From NCBI GenBank assembly GCA_002314605.1, contig DCGO01000142.1, forward strand, positions 1 through 22,130: a DNA stretch of 22,130 bases. Direction: 5' to 3'. A model generated the notes under the pieces. It was not told the DNA's origin, did no database searches, and saw nothing but the letters and a program-made list of their open reading frames with translations. Numbering within the stretch: position 1 is the first letter of the stretch; each line of letters begins with the position of its first letter. The position numbers and the translations under genes are program-made. Source of the stretch: Lentisphaeria bacterium UBA1776 (GTDB lineage: Bacteria; Verrucomicrobiota; Lentisphaeria; Victivallales; Victivallaceae). Positions 14,480-20,984 of the stretch are shown one piece after another.

Positions 14480-15712
14480 ATGAAAAATTTTTTTTCCGTC
14501 GTGATGCTGTTTGCCGCCGCCGGTACAGCCTGTGTGAGGATGGCGGCGGAACCGAAATCACTGTACGACATTCAGTGTGCGGCATTCAATCCGGAGAAAG
14601 CGAAGTCGATCCATTCGGCCAAGCTGGTTTACGAGGTAAAAGACGGCAGCCGGTATTCCTGTCTGGTCATCCGGGCCACATCGAAAAATCAGTCCCGCAT
14701 CGACTTCCTTGAGAAAAAGGCGATTTTTTCCGTCTGCCGGAACGGGGAAAAATACTGGGCATACGATTCGGCAAAGGGGTTTATCGCCCCCACCCGGAGT
14801 GAATGTGAGGGAATCCTGATCGATCTGGCTTTTCTGCCGCTGCCTTTTGGGGAGAAAGCGGATCTTTTTCAGCCGCTGACTCCTGAAGGGCAGGGGACTT
14901 TCGGTAAAGCTGCCCGCCAGTGCCGTGTTTACGGGACCACCCTGATCCATTCCCCGAAGGAAAAATTTGAGTTGTGGGCCGATGCGGGAAAGCATCTTCT
15001 GTATCTGGTCAGGGCTTCCTGTGAAGACGGACCTTATGCCACCCGTTTTTTCAATTACAGGGACTTTGACGGGATCCGGATGGCAACACGCATCACCCTT
15101 GCCGCGCCGGAGGGCAGTGTCCGCATGAAACTCCTTTCCGCCGACTGGAATGTCGCTTTGCCGGAGACGGTGTTCAGCCAAAGCAGCCCGGTTGACGACA
15201 ATGCTCTGGTGCTCCTGCAGAAAAACATTGCCGGAAAAACGGATGACAAACCCGCTGCCGCACCTTCCGGAGAGATTACCGGTCCGTTGGCCGGAGAGGA
15301 GAACCGGGCACGGACGGTCCGGCATAATGCCGCCGTCAGAGAACGTCTGAAGTGGCAGATCCGGAAGCAGGAGAAAATCGTCCGCGATCTGGAGATCCGG
15401 ATCGCCGCCAAAGAAAAGACCTTGCAGAATGCCGGATCTCCCGGCGGACAAGAGCGTTACAGCGACGGTTCCGTCCGGAGAGCCTGGAATTTTTACGGCT
15501 GGCAGAACCGGTCTTCCGGCGGCCGCAAAACCATGCGGGCCGCCAAAAGCTATTTCACCAATACAAAGTCCTCAAACAGCGATTTTGAGCGCCGGAGTCT
15601 TACGAACATGCAGATCCAGCTTGGAGATGCCAGGGCCGAACTGGAGATCCTGATGGAAAAGATGCAGGCTCTGACGGCGAAAGAGAACGGTGCAGCGGGA
15701 GAAGGACGGTAA
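14480..15712 (+). CDS. Exported LolA-like protein with C-terminal coiled coil
   Basis: A 410-residue exported protein. The N-terminal signal (MKNFFSVVMLFAAAGTACVR) probably ends at MAA-EP near residue 23; GTAC is a poor lipobox. Residues ~40-235 have the pattern of LolA/LolB-like outer-membrane lipoprotein-sorting folds: AKLVYEVKDGSRYS (47-60), SVCRNGEKYWAYDSAKG (84-100), KFELWADAGKHLLYLVRAS (162-180) and FFNYRDFDGIRMATRITL (190-207). The last element is the most typical. Residues 275-317 and 372-402 are predicted coiled coil, separated by a Gly/Ser/Arg-rich loop; this addition is not part of classical LolA. The SD AAGGAAGG and the upstream promoter fix the start. It is monocistronic and divergent from the PSCyt2/PSD1 operon. 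A role in handling lipids or lipoproteins is inferred from fold alone. Confidence 0.65.
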   Translation: MKNFFSVVMLFAAAGTACVRMAAEPKSLYDIQCAAFNPEKAKSIHSAKLVYEVKDGSRYSCLVIRATSKNQSRIDFLEKKAIFSVCRNGEKYWAYDSAKGFIAPTRSECEGILIDLAFLPLPFGEKADLFQPLTPEGQGTFGKAARQCRVYGTTLIHSPKEKFELWADAGKHLLYLVRASCEDGPYATRFFNYRDFDGIRMATRITLAAPEGSVRMKLLSADWNVALPETVFSQSSPVDDNALVLLQKNIAGKTDDKPAAAPSGEITGPLAGEENRARTVRHNAAVRERLKWQIRKQEKIVRDLEIRIAAKEKTLQNAGSPGGQERYSDGSVRRAWNFYGWQNRSSGGRKTMRAAKSYFTNTKSSNSDFERRSLTNMQIQLGDARAELEILMEKMQALTAKENGAAGEGR

Positions 15713-15733
15713 TTCCCGCCGCCGGAGTCCGGA

Positions 15734-16846
15734 TCAGGCCTCTTTGCCGGTCCCCGGCAGGATCGTCCGCAGAAACTGCAGTGTTTTGAGGGCATCGAAC
15801 CACTGGTGAAAGGCCCGGGGAAGGGCTCCGGGGAGTTGCGGGGTATTTTTGACCACCCCCGGCCAGATCCGGAAGAATCCCCGGTTTTCCAGCCATGCGG
15901 CGGTTCCAGGCGCAAGTTTTGAGCGCCATTCCGGAAGCCGCAGATCGTCATTCACCAGTTCCAGCAGCGCCTTCAAAGCAGCAAAGGCTTCTTCGGAATA
16001 GACTTCCAGCTCCTCTCCGGCCAAAAGGGAACGGACTGCCGGGCCGGTGCCGAAGGGGACCCTGTCCGACGGTCGGGGTGCGGGATAGACGACCGGTTCG
16101 TCAAGGGAGCCCATTTGGGTCACCTTGGCCGCAGCCTGCATGAAGTAGAAATCTTCGCCGCCGGAACGGACCCGCATGCCGCCGCAGGCAGCATAGGTGC
16201 TTGCCCGCACCGCCATGGCGGACCCGATGGTGAAAAAGGCGTAGGGACTTCCCGCCGCTTTCAGGCGGTCCACATAGTCCTGCATGAAATGTTCATATTT
16301 CCGGATGGCCGTCTCCTCCTCCGGCGTACGTCCCTGCCGGTGCCGGACGCGGATGCTCAATGCCCCGTGATTCGGGTGATCGCGGAACCATCCGGAGATC
16401 AGGGTCCAGTAATCCCGTGATACCGGGGAGTCGGCATCCAATCCGACGATGATGGCATTTTCAAGGTCATCCGGGGGGAGGCAGGCCAGGGCCGTATCCA
16501 TGCCGATCCGGCGGGCCTCGCCAACGCCCTTATGGAGTTCTTTTCCGGGAGACGCCCCGTCGATCCAGAAGACCCCGGGATACACTCCCTGGCGCAGTTG
16601 TTTCAAAAGTTCCAGATCATGGGCTTTCCGTTCCGGGGCGGTGTCGGGGCTGTGATTCACCACCAGCAGGACGCCAACTTCGGGGGGCAGTGCGGCCCGC
16701 AGACTTGCCAGCGTGCCGGGAAGTTCCTCCAGCTCATCCATGACCGGCATGGCGATGAAGTGGCGGAAGCGTCCGGCGGGGCTTTCCGGCTCCACCGGCC
16801 GCAGAAGGGCCTTCCGTAAATATTTATCCAGTTCCCGGCGGTTCAT
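15734..16846 (-). CDS. GT2-like (GT-A fold) glycosyltransferase
   Basis: A 370-residue soluble glycosyltransferase. The GT-A pattern is visible: HFIAMPVMDELEELPGTLAS (29-48) for the nucleotide-binding start, VGVLLVVNHSPDT (57-69), the metal-binding DAD in AIIVGLDADSPVSRDYW (131-147), a FFTIGSAMAVRASTYAACGG segment (204-223) typical of the acceptor side, and GGEDFYFMQ (229-237) at the ED(Y/F) catalytic-base position. No membrane segment is seen, so it is likely cytoplasmic or peripheral. No Shine-Dalgarno precedes the ATG at 16846, which is unusual for this window. The rpsD terminator lies just upstream, and the stop converges on the LolA-like gene with a 21-nt gap. Donor and acceptor are unknown. 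Confidence 0.8.
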   Translation of the reverse strand: MNRRELDKYLRKALLRPVEPESPAGRFRHFIAMPVMDELEELPGTLASLRAALPPEVGVLLVVNHSPDTAPERKAHDLELLKQLRQGVYPGVFWIDGASPGKELHKGVGEARRIGMDTALACLPPDDLENAIIVGLDADSPVSRDYWTLISGWFRDHPNHGALSIRVRHRQGRTPEEETAIRKYEHFMQDYVDRLKAAGSPYAFFTIGSAMAVRASTYAACGGMRVRSGGEDFYFMQAAAKVTQMGSLDEPVVYPAPRPSDRVPFGTGPAVRSLLAGEELEVYSEEAFAALKALLELVNDDLRLPEWRSKLAPGTAAWLENRGFFRIWPGVVKNTPQLPGALPRAFHQWFDALKTLQFLRTILPGTGKEA

Positions 16847-16858
16847 GCTGTAAATATG

Positions 16859-16888
16859 AAAAAGGCACGGGGAAAATTCCGCCGTGCC
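16859..16888 (-). terminator. Intrinsic terminator of rpsD
   Basis: On the - strand GGCACGG (16888-16882) pairs with CCGTGCC (16870-16864). The loop holds a further GGAA-aa-TTCC pairing, and TTTTT (16863-16859) follows. It lies 22 nt beyond the rpsD stop and separates rpsD from the glycosyltransferase downstream. Confidence 0.85.
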
Positions 16889-16910
16889 GATTTTGCTTCG
16901 AAGATTCTGA

Positions 16911-17531
16911 TTAACGGGCGTAGTATTCGATGACGCTCATGATCTTGACCTTCACCGGGATCTCATCGACCTGGGGCATCCGGACGAGGGTTGCCTTGCA
17001 GTTCTCGAGGTCCACTTCCAGATAGGCCGGGACAACGGCGTTGCCGCTGCGGGCGATCTGGGCGATGGCCGGGGATTTCTCCGCCACGATGGAGATCACC
17101 TGACCCTCCTTGAGGCGGCAGCTGGCGCGGTCAACGCGCTTGCCGTCCACCAGGATGTGGCCGTGGCTGACCATCTGCTTGGCGGCAAAGATGGTGGGAG
17201 CGAAGCCGCAGCGGAAGACCAGCGCATCCAGCCGGGTCTCCAGAGAGATGAAGAGCTTGTCGCCGGCCTGACCGGTACCGGCCTTGGCTTTGGCGTAAGC
17301 GATGCGGAGCTGATTCTCGCTGATGGCGTAGTAGTTTTTGAGTTTCTGCTTTTCAAGCAAAAGTTCACCATAGGTGGTGAGCTTGGCGCGGCGTCCGCCG
17401 TTTTTGGAGCCATGGGGACGGGCGGGGACGGCACGGGCCTTTCCCTTGACGGTCGGACAGTTGGGGCAGCCCCAGAGGCATTCGCCGATACGGCGGCAGA
17501 ACTTGTGTTTCGCTCGACTTGCGGTTGGCAT
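16911..17531 (-). CDS. rpsD: 30S ribosomal protein S4
   Basis: A 206-residue S4, the usual family length. It binds 16S rRNA early in 30S assembly and in many bacteria represses its own synthesis. The S4 RNA-binding domain is clear: ETRLDALVFRCGFAPTIFAA (98-117), KQMVSHGHILVDGKRVD (118-134), and the C-terminus closes with SVIEYYAR. The N-terminus is unusual: FCRRIGECLWGCPNCP (11-26) has four Cys spaced C-x5-C-x3-C-x2-C, a possible compact zinc knuckle unlike the longer C-x2-C...C-x4-C of thermophile S4. The ATG at 17531 has an SD (AAAGGGA, about 8 nt); a longer in-frame start at 17633 lies in the leader and lacks S4 similarity. The gene stands alone, outside the alpha operon where rpsD is often found. 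Confidence 0.95.
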   Translation of the reverse strand: MPTASRAKHKFCRRIGECLWGCPNCPTVKGKARAVPARPHGSKNGGRRAKLTTYGELLLEKQKLKNYYAISENQLRIAYAKAKAGTGQAGDKLFISLETRLDALVFRCGFAPTIFAAKQMVSHGHILVDGKRVDRASCRLKEGQVISIVAEKSPAIAQIARSGNAVVPAYLEVDLENCKATLVRMPQVDEIPVKVKIMSVIEYYAR

Positions 17532-17546
17532 AACCAATCCCTTTCC

Positions 17547-17640
17547 GGAGGGTTCTCCTCCATTGACAGTTGTGTGAACTGCATCCGCCGGTGTCAAGCC
17601 TTTCATGGGGCCGACCGATGCATTACCGTGCAAATCACGG
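17547..17640 (-). promoter_or_regulatory. Structured mRNA leader of rpsD with three stem-loops
   Basis: In - strand order: CCGTG-atttg-CACGG (17640-17626) at the expected 5' end, CAGTT-cacac-AACTG (17581-17567), and GGAGG-agaac-CCTCC (17561-17547). Each has a perfect 5-bp stem and a 5-nt loop. The AACCCT inside the third can instead pair with AGGGaTT around the Shine-Dalgarno. This would fit autoregulation by S4, but there is no experimental support. Confidence 0.4.
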
Positions 17641-17646
17641 TCCTAT

Positions 17647-17674
17647 AAGATAGCACAATATCCCGGATTTGCAA
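17647..17674 (-). promoter_or_regulatory. Putative sigma70-type promoter of rpsD with extended -10
   Basis: On the - strand: -35 TTGCAA (17674-17669), 16-nt spacer ending in TGC, then -10 TATCTT (17652-17647). Transcription would start near 17640, giving a leader of about 110 nt. It lies between the mannosidase stop and rpsD, so rpsD need not depend on read-through. Confidence 0.6.
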
Positions 17675-17724
17675 GTCTTTATCGCAAAATTTCCGGGATC
17701 GAAAGGCGGATGCCCCGTGCTTTC

Positions 17725-20700
17725 TCACTCGATCCGGAAGGTCCTGATCTCAAAAGGTTTGAAATTGAGATGGATTTTTCCGTCAGCGGCCGTCAGCGGG
17801 GCCGAATCGTGCCACTCCATAAGATCCGTTTCCGTCACTGTGAAAGCGGACCGGAGACAGAGGTCCGCCTCGGAGAAACGGCCCCGGGTCTCCACAAGGC
17901 GCACGATGAGTGAATTGTCCTTTTCCGCTTTTTTGAGGACTTCCAGCGAAACGCCGTCGCCCTTGACGGTCACCGGAAAGAGCATTCCCTCCGCACTTGT
18001 TCCGGGGAAGAGCATCACCTCCCGGTTCAGCTGCGCCGCTTCGGCGTAAAGGCCGCTCTTGAGGCCCTCTTCCGCATGGGGGTAGAAGCTGTAGGTGAAA
18101 TCGTGTTCCCCCAGATCCGCAAAGTGGTCCGGATGGGTGGGAGAGCGGAGCAATGCCAGATCGATCACCCCGTCCCGGAGGCGGTAGCCGTATTTGCAGT
18201 CGTTCAGGAGTGCTGCGCCGTATCCCCCTGCGGAAAGATCGGCGTACCGCTGACCGCAGGTCTCGAATTTCGCCTGATCCCAGCTGGTGTTGTCGTGAGC
18301 GTTCCGTTTTACAGCTGCGTACTGGATGTCGAAGAGGCCCTCGCTTGCGGCAATGGTGGTCGGAAATTCGGTGCGGAAGAGGGTCCGCCGTTCCCGCCAG
18401 TCTGCATGGGTCACAAAATCCAGACGGCGGGCGCCGCGACGGAGAATGACTTTCTGGCGGATTTCAGACTTCCGGAAGCGGTAAATCATGGTCATTTCAG
18501 CAAAGAGCGGGCCGACGGTCCTTTGCATGGAAACGCATTCCGGGTGACCGGTGAGTTCATCCCGGTAGAAGATGTCGATATCCCACGCATCGTAGTCGAG
18601 GGGCCGGTCGTTGTAGAAACTCATCTGATTCCCCTTGCCGCACAGGACCTCCCGGTTGTTTTCCTTGTCAAAGACCTGACTCAAGGTGCCGTCTTCGGCA
18701 AAGGTGCAGCGGAGAAATTCGTTTTCGAGGGTGCGGCCGGAATCCCGGACCGGGAGGGCGGCGGGGCCGTCGCTTTTGCGGATGGTCAGAAAAGAGTCCG
18801 CCGGGACCGTGACCAGAATTTTGGAAGCGCCGTCTGCCGCTTGTGCCGGGTATCCCTCCGCCGATTCCCAGCCGTCAGGCAGGGACACGAGTCCCGTCCA
18901 GTCGCAGGAGAGGGTGTTCACCAGCGCGGCGGAACGGCCGTCGCTGCGGAAAAGTTTTCCGGCGGCGGCGGTAAGTTCCTTCCCGGTTTCTTCAAGGATG
19001 GTCCGGTACTGTTTCTCTGTGGTTTCATAAACGAGCCCGATGGAGGACCCCGGGATGATGTCGTGGAACTGATTCAGAAGCAGCGTCTTCCATGATTTGT
19101 CCAGCATGGATGCGGGGTAATCTTGCCGGGGCAGACAGGAGGCGAGAATTTCCAGCGCGGTCAGCGCCTGTTCGCATTTGCGGTTGTTGCGCTTGGTGCG
19201 GGCTTGTGTGGTCAGAGTCCCCCGGTGGTATTCGAGATAAAGCTCCCCGACCCACTTGGGAAGTTCGTCCCTGTGCGCGTCCAGCCGCCTGAAGAAGTGC
19301 CTCGCATGGTCGAACACCACTTTCGGGGAGCCTTCCAGATTTTTCAGGCGTTCTGCGCGCTCCACAAACTCTTCCGTGGGGCCGCCGCCGCCGTCGCCGA
19401 TGCCCAGAAGACTCATGAATTCACTTAAAAATCCGGCTTCATTGAAGCGGTTGGCGGCCTTGAGGAGGTTATCCGGATTGGCCAGAGCGTTGTAGCTGTT
19501 TTCCGGCGGGAAATGGGTAATCACTTCGGAACCGTCCACCCCGATCCAGCGGAAGGTGTGGTATGGAAATTTGTTGACCTGGCTCCAGGAGATTTTCTGG
19601 GTGAGAAAACAGTCGCATCCGGCTTTTTTCATGATCTGGGGCATGGAGGCGGAGTAGCCGAAGACGTCGGGGATCCAGAGATTGCGGACGTCAATGCCGA
19701 ATTCATCCATGAAAAAGTTTTTGGCGTGAAGAAACTGCCGCACCATGGATTCGCCGGAAATGAGGTTGCAGTCGGCTTCCACCCACATCCCCCCCTGGAC
19801 TTCCCAGCGGCCCTCTTTCACGCGGGCGCGGATCTTTTCGAAAAGCTCCGGATAGTTTTCCTTGACGGTACGATAGAGATAAGCCTGCGATGCACCGAAT
19901 TTGTAATCCGGGTATTTCTCCATCAGAAGCAGCTGGCTCGAAAAGGTCCGGGCCGCTTTGCGCGTGCTTTCCCGGACGGGCCACAGCCAGCCCACATCGA
20001 TATGGGCGTGGCCGATGGTGCATGCCGCAAGCTCACTGGCCCCTGCCGGACGGTTCAGGATGTTTTCCCGCATGAATTTCCGGCAGATCGCGGCATTGGC
20101 CGGATTGCAGTTGTACATTGCCAGCACCTGATTGAGGCGGTGCATCAGGCGTTTCCCGAAATAGTGGTCCATGCCGTAAAAGGCCAGCATGTGACTGGCA
20201 ATATCAAAGTCGATGAGGAAACTCCACAGTTCCCGGTCGAAAACGCAGAGTCTCAACCGTTTGATTTCCGGGTGAAACGTGCCGCCTGGCTCCTTGGGGT
20301 CCGTCTCTTCCGCCGCCGGGAGGCGGATGCCGAAGAGTCCGTTTGCCGCCGCCTCGGCCCAGTATTCCAGTTTTTCTCCGGCGGAGTGACCGCTTCCGAT
20401 CACATAGCGGTATTTGCAGAAAGCGTGATCGAAAATGCTGAATCCGGTCAGCCCGTAAGCAGGGACCCCGTCGGGATCGAAGAGCAGAAGTTCGCCGCCG
20501 GTATGGAGCTGCAGACACAATTCCTTTCCCGCGAAGTTTTCCGGCACGACTCCCTGCAGATGAAACCAGGCGCTCTGCCACTGGTGCCCCCAGATCTCCC
20601 CTTCGGTGATTTTCCGGAAGGAGCCCTGGGTCCGGTCGGCGTATTTGACCGGCTCATCGCTCACGGAGCACTCCGCTTCCAGGGGGACCCACTCCCGGTA

Positions 20701-20772
20701 GATCAGGTCCGTGTTTTCGCGGACAAAACGGTCGATGCGCTTCTGATGGATGGCAAAGATATTTTCGTGCAT
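17725..20772 (-). CDS. GH38 alpha-mannosidase
   Basis: A 1015-residue glycoside hydrolase family 38 enzyme, the full length for bacterial and class II alpha-mannosidases. It removes alpha-linked mannose with retention of configuration. The catalytic domain shows zinc ligands in TIGHAHIDVGWLWPVRES (252-269; His255, His257, Asp259 region), the nucleophile Asp369 in NLWIPDVFGYSASMPQ (364-379), TQKISWSQVNKFPYHTF (391-407), then GIGDGGGGP and YHRGTLTTQA. The N-terminal ~245 residues hold a beta-sandwich followed by the DYF/LWSF helical part, and the C-terminal ~400 are the GH38 beta domain. There is no signal peptide, so it should act in the cytoplasm on imported oligosaccharides. SD AAGAAAGG precedes the ATG. 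No transporter is adjacent. The linkage preference cannot be read from sequence. Confidence 0.95.
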   Translation of the reverse strand: MHENIFAIHQKRIDRFVRENTDLIYREWVPLEAECSVSDEPVKYADRTQGSFRKITEGEIWGHQWQSAWFHLQGVVPENFAGKELCLQLHTGGELLLFDPDGVPAYGLTGFSIFDHAFCKYRYVIGSGHSAGEKLEYWAEAAANGLFGIRLPAAEETDPKEPGGTFHPEIKRLRLCVFDRELWSFLIDFDIASHMLAFYGMDHYFGKRLMHRLNQVLAMYNCNPANAAICRKFMRENILNRPAGASELAACTIGHAHIDVGWLWPVRESTRKAARTFSSQLLLMEKYPDYKFGASQAYLYRTVKENYPELFEKIRARVKEGRWEVQGGMWVEADCNLISGESMVRQFLHAKNFFMDEFGIDVRNLWIPDVFGYSASMPQIMKKAGCDCFLTQKISWSQVNKFPYHTFRWIGVDGSEVITHFPPENSYNALANPDNLLKAANRFNEAGFLSEFMSLLGIGDGGGGPTEEFVERAERLKNLEGSPKVVFDHARHFFRRLDAHRDELPKWVGELYLEYHRGTLTTQARTKRNNRKCEQALTALEILASCLPRQDYPASMLDKSWKTLLLNQFHDIIPGSSIGLVYETTEKQYRTILEETGKELTAAAGKLFRSDGRSAALVNTLSCDWTGLVSLPDGWESAEGYPAQAADGASKILVTVPADSFLTIRKSDGPAALPVRDSGRTLENEFLRCTFAEDGTLSQVFDKENNREVLCGKGNQMSFYNDRPLDYDAWDIDIFYRDELTGHPECVSMQRTVGPLFAEMTMIYRFRKSEIRQKVILRRGARRLDFVTHADWRERRTLFRTEFPTTIAASEGLFDIQYAAVKRNAHDNTSWDQAKFETCGQRYADLSAGGYGAALLNDCKYGYRLRDGVIDLALLRSPTHPDHFADLGEHDFTYSFYPHAEEGLKSGLYAEAAQLNREVMLFPGTSAEGMLFPVTVKGDGVSLEVLKKAEKDNSLIVRLVETRGRFSEADLCLRSAFTVTETDLMEWHDSAPLTAADGKIHLNFKPFEIRTFRIE

Positions 20773-20808
20773 AAGAAAACCTTTCTTCAGGGACTGAAAT
20801 TTTCACTT

Positions 20809-20817
20809 AATTTAGCA
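20809..20817 (-). promoter_or_regulatory. Putative extended -10 promoter of the alpha-mannosidase gene
   Basis: On the - strand TGC-TAAATT (20817-20809), about 37 nt before the ATG at 20772. No good -35 is seen at 16-18 nt; that region is the T-tract of the upstream terminator. An extended -10 can compensate for a poor -35. Confidence 0.4.
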
Positions 20818-20826
20818 CGGCTTTGC

Positions 20827-20872
20827 AAAAAAGAAAGCCCGTCTGACCGGTCGTACGACAGGTCAGACAGGC
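20827..20872 (-). terminator. Intrinsic terminator after the repetitive surface protein
   Basis: On the - strand GTCTGACC (20868-20861) pairs with GGTCAGAC (20848-20841). The loop continues as GTCG-TA-CGAC, and the stem extends outward by GCC/GGC past one mismatch. The result is a nearly perfect 36-nt palindrome. It is followed by TTTCTTTTTT (20836-20827). This ends the surface-protein transcript before the mannosidase promoter. Confidence 0.85.
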
Positions 20873-20880
20873 AGGAGAGA

Positions 20881-20971
20881 CCCGCCCCGGAGGCGGGAAC
20901 GAGACAGCGCCCGCCGACCACCTGGTGAGCGGGTGCTGTCCGACCATTCAGTCTGCACGTCATGCAGACTG
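20881..20971 (-). other. Three consecutive hairpins in the 3' UTR of the surface-protein gene
   Basis: Between the stop codon (20985) and the terminator there are three further inverted repeats. CAGTCTGC/GCAGACTG is at 20949-20956 and 20964-20971 (8 bp, 9 with an inner pair). GACAGCGCCCGC/GCGGGTGCTGTC is at 20903-20914 and 20929-20940 (12 bp with one G-T, and an inner ACC/GGT). CCCGCC/GGCGGG is at 20881-20886 and 20892-20897. They are separated by short unpaired spacers and the sequences differ, so they are not copies of one repeat. Confidence 0.7.
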
Positions 20972-20984
20972 CAGGATGAACCGA

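Noticed and set aside
17532..17633. 34-codon N-terminal extension of S4
   Set aside because: S4 proteins do not carry it, it has no SD, and the region forms a structured leader just after the promoter.
19513..20928. Long open frame on the + strand opposite the alpha-mannosidase
   Set aside because: It is antisense to a clear GH38 gene, has no recognisable domain and lacks a Shine-Dalgarno. GC-rich codon use in the real gene keeps the opposite frame open.
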